Assembly (NCBI RefSeq): GCF_964340395.1
Contig: NC_135553.1
Location: 2,950,001-2,997,500 of the forward strand
DNA from: Glandiceps talaboti
Taxonomy: Eukaryota; Hemichordata; Enteropneusta; Spengelidae
Length of the DNA: 47,500 nt
Direction of reading: 5' to 3'
Position 1 is the first letter of the stretch, and every line of letters begins with the position of its first letter. The notes beneath the pieces were generated by a model. It was not told the DNA's origin and ran no database searches. It worked only from the letters and a program-made list of their open reading frames with translations. Made by a program: the position numbers and the translations under genes. Positions 1 through 19,882 of the stretch are shown in pieces.

Positions 1-190
1 GATTCTCGTCCTAGAAATTATTGAGTAAAACAAACTGAGATTCACTGTGCCAAGTGTTTTCATGTGAAACAGAAATAAACATGCCATAGATGAATAGAAA
101 CAATATTTTACCATAGCTTATTTTGATATAGGCATAAAATATCTAATCAGTATTGTAGTAACCTGCTAACAAAATATCTATTTATTTTAG

Positions 191-246
191 GTCCTGTATT
201 GTCAGCACTTGATAAAGAAACCACTGAATCCATGAGTGATTGTTGA
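191..246 (+). CDS. Possible terminal coding exon of an upstream plus-strand gene (partial)
   Basis: A pyrimidine-rich acceptor (ATTTATTTTAG, ending at 190) precedes a short open stretch. Entered in phase 1 it reads PVLSALDKETTESMSDC and stops with TGA at 244-246. The rest of the gene would lie left of the window. No family can be recognised from 17 residues. A second frame is also open for 14 codons, so the phase is a guess. The support is only the splice-site quality and position; it could be chance. Confidence 0.25.
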
Positions 247-1930
247 GATTGGTGGAAAGATAGTAGCAGCTCACTGATTACATGGCTGGTCTTGGTGAAT
301 GCTGTGCTCATGGTGTTAAACAAGCCTTAGATGAACCAAAATTAATTAACTGCAATAATAATTGATTAACTGCAACCACAGTTGCAGTTAATCAGGGTAC
401 AGACAATATTTTATTGCCATGGTCACAGTTACTCAGTCCACAGGCAATCTTATCATGCCATGGTTACACATGCTCAGTCTACAGACAATCTCACCAGGGT
501 TGCAGTTACTCAGTGTACAGACAATTTTCAAGTTTTGCAATTCCAAAGTTTTATCATTTTCTAGCTCACCGTTTTCAGTACCTTTCTGCCATTTTTCACT
601 GTAATAGAAAGGTGGAGTGCTTTGTTTAATCAATTTAATACATTTAGTTCTGATCTTGCTGGTTGTTAAAGCACCCCATTTTTATGCAAAACCAGACATG
701 TCTGTGAATTGTGTTTTGCATATTTTTGTGTGGTGATTATTTGTAAGAAGTTGTTTTTTGTGTGTAACAATTTAGCTGCATTATTATTTTAGCTTGAATT
801 GAGGCATCTGTGAAAATCAAAAACAGCTACATTTGTAGACTAGACTGGGACAATGCCTACTGGTTACTTTATTAGTGACTCTGTGCAAGTCAGACAGTCA
901 CTGAACAATCATTGAAACTTAGTGTATGTCAGTCTCTGAATCCCAGTCTATGAATCCAGTTAAAAGAGTATGTGTTAGTTAATCAATGAAAATCGGTGTA
1001 AGACGGTTGCTGTATCCATTATGTAAAAAGTATATATTATAGTCAGTCATTGATAATCATTGAAACTCTACCCATGTCAGTCACTGAACTGGATTAAAAT
1101 GGCCATATGGATATGAGGATTAGCTATTTATTTTGGATTTTAAATTTATAAAACAATGTGAAACAACATATGTTAAGTCCTTTGTTTGTAACTCAAATTC
1201 TGAAAGATTAATAAATGTATAACATGTTTGTTATTGTATGTACAATATCAAACTTTTTACACATTATTTTAGCTTTTTACAATGTAATGACTTACATAGA
1301 CTTGGTCAGTATTATTTCACATTGAAGGAAGCCATGATAACATTGTTTCATAAATTAACAATTCAAAATAAATCCTCATCCATGTATGGCCACTTTAAGG
1401 TAGTGTGTATGATTATAGACAAAAATAGCTTGACTGAAGAATTGAAGAGTCTTTTCCTGTGTATTTTAGTCACATCACTATAAAGCAGATATGTGTGTAT
1501 GCTTTTCTTTAGTGCAATCATAACGTTTCCATGCTATAAACAGTCTAGCATGTTCAAGGTAGTGGTAATCTGCTGTATTCAAAGAATTCTATAAGAAGAA
1601 CCTATGGAAATCAAGATGGTGGACAATTTGAATTCATATGATTTATCCTCAGTATATTAGTGTGAGCAGCACATTCTACACTGTTGTTACAGTACTTTAC
1701 TTGAGGATCTGTAGACTGAAAGATCCAGTCTTGTGTAAACTCCTTCATTACATCTGAATGGAATATTGAGTTGCTGCCCTGCAGCTTTATATCCTGAGAA
1801 TTTGACATGTGTTACTGTTGTTGACTGTGAATGATCATGTAATATTCTGATGTAATACTTACCTTGTTGGGTATGCAAGTTTTTTATATTAAAATATAAT
1901 TTTCAATTTGATTTATTTCATGTTTCTATA
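247..1930. other. No gene seen; AT-rich, degenerate short repeats
   Basis: This is AT-rich sequence without a convincing exon. If the exon at 191-246 is real, part of this is its 3' UTR, and the AATAAA at 1210-1215 could be its polyadenylation signal. Between about 840 and 1090 there are loose repeats built on AGTCA(G/T)TCA(C/T)TGA and AATCA(T/A)TGAAA. Confidence 0.3.
378..540. repeat. Degenerate tandem repeat, about 36-42 bp unit
   Basis: Four imperfect units share the core CAGTTACTCAGTCYACAG followed by RCAATCTYA. Because unit lengths are near multiples of three, several frames stay open here; those frames are repeat artefacts, not genes. Confidence 0.45.
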
Positions 1931-2066
1931 CATTATGTAATGTAATGTAATGTAATGTAATGTAATGTAATGTAATGTAATGTAATGTACTGTAATGAAA
2001 TGTAATGTAATGTAATGTAATGTAATGTATGGGTGGGTGGGTGGGTGAATGGATGGATGGATGGAT
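1931..2066. repeat. Microsatellite (TGTAA)n followed by (GGGT)n and (GGAT)n
   Basis: About 100 bp of TGTAA pentanucleotide repeats with a few interruptions, then three GGGT and four GGAT units. On the minus strand this produces a low-complexity open frame with no coding value. Confidence 0.85.
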
Positions 2067-2961
2067 GTACATAGGGATGTAGCTAATTTTAAATGTAGCC
2101 AGTAAAATGTGAAACATAGGCAGTACTATATTATCTAAGAGTGAGACCAATGATGGAAATATAGTGGTTGAAACAATGATTTTGTAGAGAAATCCGTAAA
2201 AAAGGAGTATACTAACCATGCATCCACCTATGGACACATGCTCATATGTATAACTGTGTGTACATGTAAGTTAAGACAATGGGCCACAAGTGAAAATAGA
2301 AAGTTAAAAGGAGATAATGAGGGGTTATTTAGAACAACAACTACAACTGTGATTAACTAGAAATATTTATTTATAAGATGAACGCCTGGTGACTTACATT
2401 TCATCTTAGCTACTATGTCTACATACTGATGTGATAGGTGTTTAGTACTTTGGCCTTGTATATATTTCAAAACAACACAAATTAATAGGTATGCCCAATT
2501 TTATTCAAATATTGCTACCCTTAGTTGACTCTAATTACTAAATGTGGGTCTCAAAATACAGTGGACTCAGGCATAGGTGGCCATTACTTATAAATTCCCA
2601 AAGATTTTTTTAATTCTTCATTCAGCCAAAGAGAATACAAGTGAGTGAGTAGGAGTCACTACACAAGTAATGAAAACAACCTCTATAAGGGCACGAGTGT
2701 CATCAGTCAGCCTGAAGAAGCATCCATGAAAGGATACAAAACTGAAGTGCAGTAGGATGAAACAGGATACTTTGCCACAAACGATTCTAATTATGCTTTA
2801 AGCTAATCAAAAATTCAAGCCAAGTTTTGTCATTGCCAACAATACTTATTGAAATTTAGTAAATACTGTACATGTACCTTTCAACCAGACTGAATATAAT
2901 ACAGTCATTATTGTCGTGAAATTTAAGTCCGGTATAAAACTTCACCTTTTCATTATTAGCA

Positions 2962-6509
<3,548 letters not shown>

Positions 6510-6879
6510 GTAATCTCCACAGACTAGACACGCGTGACGTATCCGATACTCTGTTGTTTCCTTCTCGAGATAAAGCGGTAAGCCATCATTAAGTCCTCTC
6601 TCCTCTCGGACAGCTCTGTTTGATCTCTTTCTCCAACATATTTAGAACGTATACTTTGGTTATATAACATTTACTTCCGCGTTTCCGGGTCAACATTGTG
6701 AGGACCCACCAGTCACTCTTCAAAAAAACTACACAAAACTTTGATGACGCTCTTTGACGTAACAGCAGATTTTGTATGACGCGAAGTGACGTTTGCGCAA
6801 GAGAGCACATATTTACTGAAGGGGAGCTAGGGATGCTAAAATATCGCCTACAAGAGAACGTCATACATGTTGACTAAAT

Positions 6880-7195
6880 AAGTTATCGAGGAGCCAAAGA
6901 AGTTGTCGAGGCGAGTCAAATAAGTTGTCGAGGAGCCAAAGAAGTTGTCGAGGCAAATAAGTTATCGAGGAGCCAAAGAAGTTGTTGAGACGAGTCAAAT
7001 AAGTTGTCGAGACGAATCAAATAAGATGTCGAGTTGCCAAATAAGTTGTCGAGACGAATCAAATAAGATGTCGAGTTGCCAAATAAGTTGTCGAGACGAA
7101 TCAAATAAGATGTCGAGTTGCCAAATAAGTTGTCGAGACGAATCAAATAAGATGTCGAGTTGCCAAATAAGTTGTCGAGGCGAGTCAAATAAGAT
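6880..7195. repeat. Minisatellite, 42-bp unit
   Basis: The later units are almost identical 42-mers built from GTTGTCGAGACGAATCAAAT and a related half; the first units (6880-7000) are degenerate. As 42 is divisible by 3 and no stop falls in the unit, frames on both strands stay open for 60-110 codons. I treat these as repeat artefacts. Confidence 0.85.
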
Positions 7196-7335
7196 GTACA
7201 TAATAAAGGCCCCAATGAAACGCCATACTTTCGTCTATGATTCTCTGTCTGTACAGCTCACAGCAAGTTGTTCGCTTTAATACGAGTTGCGCCCTCAACG
7301 ACATAATGTCTGATCAATGCAACATTAACTTTTGA

Positions 7336-10755
<3,420 letters not shown>

Positions 10756-11740
10756 TTTGTACAGTGTGGCTTTCCCTCAATCACGATATCCTAGTAATAT
10801 ATGATCACATGCTCAGTTTAACTTCCCCACAAAAACATGATGTCAACTTGTTTCCAAATAAAAACCGCTTTATCAATGTATGGTTGGGGATGTCCCTGTC
10901 AGACGGATTGTCCTGAAAAGGTGTTTTCCAATAACTGCTCGTTACCAAAAGTTAGAAATATCCGACGCCATTTTTTTACGATTAATAGCAAATATTGGGT
11001 ATTGTGGTCCCTTGCGAGAAAAGGTATGGGCGGAAGTTGTCAATTGGAAACTAAAATGTATAAAATTAATGTTCGTATGACGTAATTGTTTAGTGTCAAA
11101 GTAATACGTCATGAATAAATCATACATGTGTATATAAATAAGAGACATTTTAGAGTTCTGATAGTAGTGGTACCTACAATATGTATTTCGTCATAAGTAC
11201 CTGTAGGTGTCCACTATGAACAAACATTTGATAAAACTAAAAATGACTAAATCTGCCGAGTTCACGTTTACGTAGCTGTAAATTGAAAATAATCTTACGA
11301 TGCATAACGAAATGTCTTTAAAAATGAGTTGTTATTCATCATTTTACGACTCGTCGTTAAGGTAGAAAAGGAACTAAGAAATAACTGAACAGTTGAATGT
11401 AACGGTTTAAAATATATCTAAATTTAGATATGTTATCACGACACTCATGTTTCAGTTCCTTTAACACAACTTAGTAATCAATCGGTGTTATTGTTGCTGC
11501 ATTACACTATCGGTCTTTGTTTGACAGTATTACTCTCCGAAGTAGTACATACATGTAGTTGTTTATAGCAGTGTTACTTGGTCATTTGCCAGAAGGTCCT
11601 TGACATCTTGTACACGTAAGAACAACATAATAAAATGAAAGCCGAGCTGCAGTTGTGGTTGTACTGCTTATAATCAATAGTATACGTATTTATCGTGGTA
11701 TAAAACAAAAACAATTGATACCTTGACCTACAACCGAATG
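10756..11740. other. Upstream region of the RING/Rab gene; no gene seen
   Basis: Unique AT-rich sequence that must hold the promoter of the minus-strand gene ending at 10755. No obvious TATA box or coding exon was recognised on either strand. Confidence 0.4.
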
Positions 11741-11778
11741 TATGTATGTATGTATGTATGTATGTATGTATGTATGTA

Positions 11779-11825
<47 letters not shown>

Positions 11826-11960
11826 GTAGGTAGGTAGGTAGGTAGGTAGGTAGGTAGGTAGGTAGGTAGGTATGTATGTACGTACGTACGTACGTGTGTG
11901 TAAGTACGTGTGCGTGTGTGTTCCGGTGATTTGCCATCTATACTGCCTGACGGCCGGCCG

Positions 11961-12046
<86 letters not shown>

Positions 12047-12062
12047 ATGTCTGTCTGTCTGT
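11741..12062. repeat. Compound microsatellite
   Basis: In order: (TATG)n, (TG)n, (TAGG)n, (TACG)n, a short unique spacer, and (TCTG)n from about 11960. All long open frames here, on both strands, come from the repeats. Confidence 0.95.
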
Positions 12063-12984
12063 AATATATACCGGTACGTACATGTATCATACATGGGTTC
12101 TCCTCATCACAGTCTTTCTGTGTGGGGTGCTCTAACTACCAAATATCATTAACCACTTCTTGTCTGTTATTTGAGGCCCGACACGGCTCTTCTTGAAGGA
12201 AGGTGATTTCCATTATGAAATCAACAATGATTACATGAATTATATTTTTCATTTATGAAACTAAACGACATTTTGGGTGTAGTTTCAGGTGACAATATGT
12301 GTAGATTGTGTATATGTAGATTGTGTATGTCACTGTGTGTCTGTGTGTGTACGTGTATGTGTTTGTATTTGTGTAAATTATAATGTATATATGTACATGT
12401 CTATGTCCAAATTGTCGTGTAGCACAACTGAAACTTCACACAATCACATCATTGCTATAGCAAACTGTAGAGTGTGCTTGGATAATGTTTTTGGTTTCGT
12501 TGGTTGACTGACTTGGATGTCAGTGAGATGGTATTTCCTGCATTGATATTGACCCAGTGTGAGTGGGGGGAGTTATGGTCTTTTTCAAAAAGTAATTTCC
12601 GATACCAAAATATATGTTTATGACTAAACACTGAAGTGTCTGGACAATATCACCTGCTCTGATATTTTTGGGTCAGCCTAAAATGTATCAATTCGATGAA
12701 ACGTTTGTGAATAAACCAAAGACGAACTGTCACATTTTCGAGCGAAAGTTCATCTGCTTTTGTTTCAAACACAAAAGAGACCAGATGTAAACTGAATGTC
12801 TTCCGTAAGGGCAAAGTTTTGAGATTGTCGTTCCTACAGACAATTGTTGGAATACAACAGAACATATGTAATAAGTTATTTTTTCTCATTGATTGCTATT
12901 TGCTCATTGCTGTTAGTGATCTCCTGGCCGACCACAACATGTACTGTGACATTTGTTGAGAATGTAAAAAAAAAAATAAGCGCA

Positions 12985-13670
12985 TCGTCGTACCACTTTA
13001 GACATTTCCTGACGAGAAACTATTTTTTCCTTTTTAGTGGCCAACAAAAATATGCCAATAATTTATTAAAACTAAAAGCCACATCAATAATATTTTCAGG
13101 ACAAGTGCGCTTTGGTATCGCAAATGCATGTATCCAATTATATTGAATTTGAAGTGTGCATTCTTGAGATATAGCCTAATTACCGAAAACAATTAATTAT
13201 GTAAATTTCTTGTTAATATTCTTGGGATGTTTACCGAAACCTAATCAGTTCTTGTCACTACCCTACAGAACACATGCAATAAATTTCGTTTGAATTGAGC
13301 CAGTCGTGTTTTAGAAAATGGTGATAAAGTCGCACCACTTTAGACGACATTTCCTGACGAGAAACTATTTTTTCCTTTTTGTGGCCAATCGAAAATATGC
13401 CAATAACTTATCAAAACTAAAAGCTACATTAGTAATATTTTCAGGACAGGTGCGCTTTGGTATCGCAAATGTGTGTACCAAGTTATAATGAATTTGAAGA
13501 GTGCATTCTTGAGATATAGCCTAATTACCGAAAATAATTAATTACGTAAATTGCTCATTAATATTCACGGGATTTTTACCAAAACCTAATCAGTTCTTGC
13601 CATTACCCTACGGAATACGTCTTCAAAATTTCGTTTGAATTGAGCAAGCCGTTATGGAGAAAACGATGAC

Positions 13671-13701
<31 letters not shown>

Positions 13702-13735
13702 CACACACAGACTTCCACCCATAAATATATCTCTT
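12985..13735. repeat. Tandem duplication of a roughly 350-bp interspersed repeat ending in (CAGA)n
   Basis: Copy 1 (about 12985-13330) and copy 2 (about 13332-13680) share long blocks such as TTTCCTGACGAGAAACTATT, GCGCTTTGGTATCGCAAATG and GAGATATAGCCTAATTACCG. Copy 2 ends in (CAGA)n and a CTTCCTTACGGAAG palindrome; a related CTTCCGTAAG occurs at 12800. No coding potential. It resembles non-autonomous repeat families with microsatellite tails, but no class can be assigned. Confidence 0.7.
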
Positions 13736-14399
13736 CCTTACGGAAGAATAAATTAATAGTGAAATTTCGACAAAATATGTCACGACTGTTTTACATTTCT
13801 GAGATTAAGATGTTGATATAACAATCGGTAATCCATCTGTCAAAAAGCTATGTTAGACACCAAACACGTAGTAATAACGTTTATGTGTTGGATATGTAGT
13901 GCTAAAAGTCAAAGGTGAATTGACAGATATTAACCATCAACTATGCATGCACAACTGATAAATCATGTGGAAAGACCGTTTCCTTGACATCAAAACCAGG
14001 TCAAACTATTCATCCAATAAATCTCGTTAGTAGCTTTAAATGTTTTGGGGACAATGCAAATTACAAGTGGCCTATTTCTGGAAAAAATAGATATGACAAA
14101 AACAACCAACGAATGTGGCTATCGCGTCGATGTTTTCATACACTCTACAATCCTTACATTTGGGGCTACTTAAACAGATGACTGCGATGTTGCACTAATA
14201 TAGAGGTAGTTAATAAACACCTTGTCAGTATTTATAAATACCTGATAAATATAGAAGTTGTCATAGTTTATCATCATTTAATGATTCGTAGGTAAATTTC
14301 CGTTAATTTTTATAGTAATCAGTCAGGGTCTATCAATCAGTTGATGTTTATAGTAATCGGTCAGGGTCCATCAATCATAGTATAACTCGATCAAACTAA

Positions 14400-14842
14400 A
14401 TGGTTGCAATGGGGTATTGGGTCGAAAATATCACTTCCTGCATTTCGGTACTGTACAAGAGTTACATCCATCCATTGATAAGTTATACCAGAATTACAGG
14501 TATTGACTATTCTGTAACCATCTTAGAGATTGTTCACTCCCCTTTCTATAACGACTTTACAGGCTTTTTTGTCTCAGCTTGCAGATGCTATTAAACAAAG
14601 TATCAAGATCAGTGAGACTGATCACAAGGTTTCATGTTGACATAGACACAATAAAGATAACACATAAACATCACTTACACAGTGTCTGCTCTATACTATA
14701 TTTTGTTAATGATAACAAAAACAACCACAAATGTAAAAACATATGTGAAATAGCGACCCGGATGAATGACTACGCACAGTCGAGTATATACCAAGCACCT
14801 TCACGACGGGATTGGCCGGCACAAACCATGTATCTAGGCTAA
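14400..14842 (+). mobile_element. Possible degenerate LINE reverse-transcriptase C-terminal remnant
   Basis: Two overlapping frames look like the end of a non-LTR reverse transcriptase. The first has LYKSYIHPLISY (compare the L-x-S-x-I-H-P-x-L-x-Y motif); the second has LQMLLNKVSRSVRLITR followed by HKHHLHSVCSILYFVND. They are in different frames, so the copy is broken. The match is from memory of family motifs, not from an alignment. Confidence 0.35.
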
Positions 14843-16297
14843 TCCCCTGAACGCGGAAAAATTCCGCGTTACCGAATTAATGGCTTATGAGCACCCAGAG
14901 ACTAAATAAGCTACCGATCAAGTGGAACAAAAGATCACAAGGGATTAGGTAGAGGGCAAAAACCTGGGTAAACAGTGATATTTGTCAGAGCAATCACCGA
15001 TTGACAGTCAGTTCACACCTCAAGTAAGGTATCTTTTCATATGGAAATGATTTCAAACCTATAGCGTTTGTGCCGGTGAATCTTGGCATGTTGGGAGACT
15101 ACACTAGTAATTGGGGAAAATTAAAAAGTTGACCACATCTCCCTTCATGATATTCGAAATGAAATAATAAATTCAAAATATTTGAAGATTATGATACGAA
15201 AAAATCTCCAAAGGGACTACGTTTTGAATGTTTTAAGTTGTAAAAAACAACCACTAACTAAGATTATATCGTGGCTTGACCTTGTTTGACCCATGGATAC
15301 GACACACCTGCACTTGTACGTGTATTCACTAATCGCCATGGTGAACGGATTATGGATGTAATATATATTCAAGTCAAGGTAACATGCATTCCATATACGT
15401 TCTTTCACTTTTAAAAACACTAAACTTCACATATCCATTTTATTTATCAGAACTATACCACTATTGATACCTTGAATTCTTCATTTATGTTTATCAAGTC
15501 ACTGTCATCTGTAAAAGGATATTAAAACCAAATGTTTGCAAACTTCTAAATTTTCACGAAACTGTACAAATCACATGAATGAAAGGGAGATCCGAAACGC
15601 ATTACTTGCGTTAAAATCTGAGGTTTTAAGTCGTTTGCACCCGGATTCCGGTACTGACCATAAGCGATTTTTTTCACATAGTGCTCAATAATATTCATAA
15701 GCAGAAAATGGGGATATCGGTACATGGGTAAGCGAACAAAAGCTGGGTAGGCTGGGATTATGTGATGTTGATGAACAATTGGGCATGCATTCGATACTTG
15801 GGAAATATTTGACCATTTTTCGAGTGGCCGTTGACCAGACTTTTAACATATTTGGAATTTTCAGTTGTTTCAATGAAACGAGAAATTGATACTTGTTTTC
15901 TGTGTGAACAGGGATAAAAACAAACACGTCACCCTGTGAAGTTTCTCAGGGAAAACGTCTGCGTTTATTTTTACAAAACTCCAAATATGGATCGACCTTT
16001 TTTGACCTGTACATCTTTCTCTGATTACTGTACAATTTCTTCAAAGTCGAGAAATGTGACGTTCCAAACTGTTTATGAAATGAATAATTTGAAAGGGGAT
16101 ATTGAACGCCTAGATATTTTAAGTATTGGGCATTACAAGAATCAAGAAATATGCAAGGGTCGTTTGGGTTAAATGCGTGGTTGCATTCGTCACTGTCAAG
16201 CAACGGCTCTTTCCGACTAAAGTAATTGGCTCTTATTACTACCACGTGGTTTGATTTACGGTTACGGACTGATTACTTTGAAATGTGAACCCTGGCC
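14843..16297. other. No gene seen
   Basis: Unique sequence with only short chance frames. A small perfect hairpin (AACGCGGAA..TTCCGCGTT) is at about 14850-14871. The right part is the distal upstream region of gene A. Confidence 0.4.
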
Positions 16298-16306
16298 AAA
16301 ACAATC

Positions 16307-16345
16307 TTATTTAAGACGCAATTTTCTCAAAGAGTGGTTCAGATC
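16307..16345 (+). promoter_or_regulatory. Putative core promoter of gene A
   Basis: TTATTTAAG (16307-16315) is a TATA-like box, and TTCAGATC (16338-16345) is initiator-like about 30 bp downstream. Both are kept at the same spacing upstream of gene B. The predicted 5' UTR is about 155 nt. Confidence 0.4.
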
Positions 16346-16495
16346 TGTGGTTGGGACAGACAAGCCTGTGTCTGAGTTGCTTAGAGAAAACTTTACCGAG
16401 TCTAGTAATACTGTTGTAATCGAAATCTCGCAACTCAAACAGAAAACTGTGACTTTGTTCAAGATTTTATCTGATCACTGAGAAGCTAGTTCATT

Positions 16496-19400
16496 ATGAA
16501 GCTCGTTCTTGTTTTCCTTGTGTCCATCTTTGCTGTGGTGCTTGTATCGTTCGCAGAAGAGACAGGTAAGATGTCACATTGTGTTCTGCTGTAAAACAAA
16601 TTGAAACATGCATATACTGTTAAGCTAAGAACTGCCAAAAAGTGCCACTGAAATCTGACCTTCACTCATTGACATATCGTTTTTAGTAAAATACTTTGTT
16701 GTATATTGACACCTTCAATTCCTTGTTCATAATCGTCGATATAATCAAGACAACTGTAAAACCGTTGAGTTTTATATCAACGTAACTGATCAAGGATACA
16801 GAATACGGACGTAGTATTACAACTTTTGAGACGCAATTTTTAGGAGAAACATGATCATACATTTACGTCTGTTTTCCATTCCAATTGGCCGGTGTGTTGC
16901 TCTGTATCAGTGCTGCGTGCCTCTAATACTGCTATGTCGCTTATGAGTCTACTCCTCGTTATTTCGTAACTCCTCAAATTTAAAACCGTTACCAACATGG
17001 TCACTGCCGCCATCGTTACCAACACGGTCACTGCCACCATCGTTACGCTCTTCTTTTCTTCAATTTTCTTCTGACGGTCTCCTTTGAGCTCCTGTCTTTG
17101 ATACATTCACCAGTTCAGTCACCATTATCATTATCATTATTCAAGCAAAACAGAAGTTGTAACATTACAATTCCAACACAAATTACGCACGTTTTTGTTT
17201 CTTTATTCGTAGTATTAACAGAAAAAAAATTATCACAGACAATTGCAGTGAAATTTCAACCTTTTTTCTTCTTTCTTTTTTTCGAAGATTAGTGTACATG
17301 TACATAGTATATTAAATTTGCATTAGATCACGACCTATTTGACACATAACCACTGGAATGTGTCATAAACTTTTATACCAACCATTTTGTAGAGTCGTTA
17401 CTTCCTGTCTATGAAAGTTAAAGATAGCACATTTGTTTCCTCCCTTGTAGAGTTTTATGAGTGAATAATGTAGGTCACAATAGAGATAGAAGACATACAT
17501 TGGATCTGAACCGGAAGATATGGTTGAACTTCAATAGCCTACACTCACATAAATCTTCCACTTGACCTCAACAAGTACAAGGTCATCATTTAAGTTCGAC
17601 ATTAAAATGACAAACGTAAATTGCACTGGACAAATTAGCTAATCATTTTCTCAATAATTAAGAACATTAATAACTCCTCCAATACACTGAATGTGTACCT
17701 AGAGGAATGGAAGAGAAATTTGTATTTATTTTTAATTTTTATCAATAAGACAACTTTATTGTTTTTTTTTTCATTTGAGAAAATAATGTGATACAACATA
17801 GACCATTAGCTCATTAATTGCAATAAAAAAGTAAAGTATGTAAACTGTTTGATAATGTACCGGAAGTGATTTGTGAACAATTAGCACATACGGGAAATCA
17901 TTGGTAGTCAAAAGTCACAATACACTGGGCCGTGACGTAGGGATTACTTGTCTTTTACCAAGTTTGTTTCTCACTACTCTTTAAACAACTCAGCTGTTTA
18001 GATGAAATCTAATGTTCTTTACCGTTACAATATTCATTATCTAAGAGACAGAATATAATTGGTTCACAGAACACCTCCCCAGAGATGTTGACTCGTAATA
18101 AAGCTATTATTTACAATAGGACGACTGTCTAACCTATATTGATCGTTTTAAAACACGTGCACGATCTTATTAACAGCGATGAAAGGGATTATCAATTTGT
18201 GACGTGTCAAACACTTTATATTGTACTTATTTTCATTGGTTTGTAGAATTTTTAGAGCATTTAATACTGGATATATGTGAGAGTGTTTTTTCGATAATTG
18301 ATACTTCCTGTACTGATAACTTTGAGCAAAACAGTAACTTGATCGTGTGTGATCGAACTATAAAAATTTCATACAGAAATAAATACTAGTATACTCGTAG
18401 AAATCGCTCAGCTTGTCTAAAGAGGGCGCCAAACAATTATACTAAAACACAACGTAGACAAAAGCTCTCTTTGTATTCTAAAATGTTAATACCATGTGTC
18501 CCATTTACATTAGATCATTGCTACTAAAACTAAAAATAGTAACAATTGAAAATGAACACAAATGAAGATGATTGGGTAGCCTGAGGAACCCCCACTTCAT
18601 TCTTTGAACTGGTGATGACAATGTTTTCTTTGCAAATTTAACTAAATATGTTTTCCATCCATCCATCCATCCATCAATCCACCCACCCACCCATCCACTC
18701 ATTAATCCATCCATCCATCCATCCATCCACCCATCTGTCAATCCACCCACCCACCCACCCACCCACCCACCCACCCACCCATCCATCCATCCACCCACCC
18801 ATCCATCCACCATCCACTCATCGATCCATCCATCCATCCACACATCCATCCATCCATCCACCCACCCACCCACCTAACCATCTACCCATCCACCCATCTA
18901 TCAATCCACTCATCCATCCACCCATCGATCTATCCACCAATCCACCTAACCATCCACCCACCCACCCACCCACCCACCCATCCATCCAACCAACCATCCA
19001 TCCATCCATCCATCCATCCATCCATCCATCCATCCATCCATCCATATCCATCTGTCCGTTCGTCCGTCCGTCAGTCCGTCCGTCAGTCCTTCAAAACATT
19101 ATCAGAATATTAATACATATCTACATTTTTATTTGGTTTGTTTAGGTCGTGAAAGACGCGCTCCTAAACTGACGTGTCACTGTTCTAGCTGTAAAAAAGA
19201 CACATGTAAGACCAAGGGACAATGTTATATGAGTTGGCATGGAAACGGTTTAACGGCGGGATGCATCAAACCCAGAGACGTGTCACGTGTGTGCGATAGT
19301 CCATCAATGAGGGTGATGGTAAGCATTACGTCTTTTAAGAGTACACTGTTTACTATTCACTCGTCAATAGCATGAGTTTTTGGTGAAATCTACGTAATAT

Positions 19401-19882
19401 TTAGATTTTGCCGCTTTATTTTCCTGAGAACCTTGATAAAATTAAAGAATATCGTTTTCATAACCAATCCTAAATCAGTCTATGTATTATCCATAATACT
19501 CACACAATACCAGAGTTGCATGGTAAAATGTGTCATTTAAATATTCGTCGTTTTCTTTTTCCCAAAGGATATCTCTTGCTGCGATTCAGACTACTGCAAC
19601 AGAGTGAGCAGTGAAGATAGTAGCGACGAAACAAACAGCAGAGATCGAGATAGCGACGAATCAAACAGCAGAGATCGAGATAGCGACGAATCAAACAGCA
19701 GAGATAGTGACGAAAAGAACAGCAGAGATCGAGATAGCGACGAATCAAACAGCAGAGATCGAGATAGCGACGAATCAAACAGCAGAGATCGAGATAGCGA
19801 CGAAACAAACAGCAGAGATAGTGACGAAAAGAACAGCAGGGGCCGTGATCGAGAAGAGAGCAACAGCAGGGAAACACGATAA
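16496..19882 (+). CDS. Gene A: secreted BMP type I receptor-like ectodomain protein with acidic S/R/D/E repeat tail
   Basis: Exons 16496-16565, 19146-19318 and 19568-19882 join (phases 1 and 0) to 185 residues. Residues 1-20 are a signal peptide ([20 protein letters not shown]). The core holds ten cysteines as CxC-x2-C-x4-C-x5-C-x12-C-x9-C-x11-CC-x4-CN, the spacing of the extracellular three-finger domain of BMP/activin type I receptors, which normally binds TGF-beta-family ligands. An aromatic residue follows the fifth cysteine, as in BMPR1. Unlike receptors, there is no membrane segment or kinase: a tail of about 85 residues of [10 protein letters not shown]-type repeats runs to TAA at 19880-19882. 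It is therefore probably a soluble extracellular protein, and ligand binding is inferred. It is the duplicate partner of gene B, with nearly identical 5' UTR and signal peptide. A conserved AATAAA is at 20515. A Ly6-type three-finger protein is the alternative reading. Confidence 0.87.
16980..17045. repeat. Short tandem repeat in gene A intron 1
   Basis: About two copies of a 30-bp unit containing CGTTACCAACAYGGTCACTG. It keeps a minus-strand frame open, which I do not regard as a gene. Confidence 0.5.
18654..19090. repeat. (CCAT/CCAC)n satellite in gene A intron 1
   Basis: About 440 bp of CCAT/CCAC repeats ending in (CCGT)n, about 55 bp before the exon 2 acceptor. The same array, about half as long, stands at the same place in gene B. 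Confidence 0.95.
19640..19879 (+). repeat. Coding minisatellite in gene A exon 3 (30-bp and 24-bp units)
   Basis: It encodes alternating 10-residue ([10 protein letters not shown]) and 8-residue (NSRDSDEK) units, about eight in all, ending in diverged [10 protein letters not shown] and NSRETR. The repeat is in the reading frame, stop-free and absent from gene B. Confidence 0.93.

Noticed and set aside
16855-17106. Minus-strand frame of 83 codons in gene A intron 1
   Set aside because: Part of it is a 30-bp tandem repeat; no homologous family, no splice model, and it lies in sequence that unit 2 lacks.
18505-19145. Long open frames on both strands made of I-H-P-S/T or G-W-M-D repeats
   Set aside because: They are translations of the CCAT/CCAC satellite in gene A intron 1; no splice or codon evidence supports coding.
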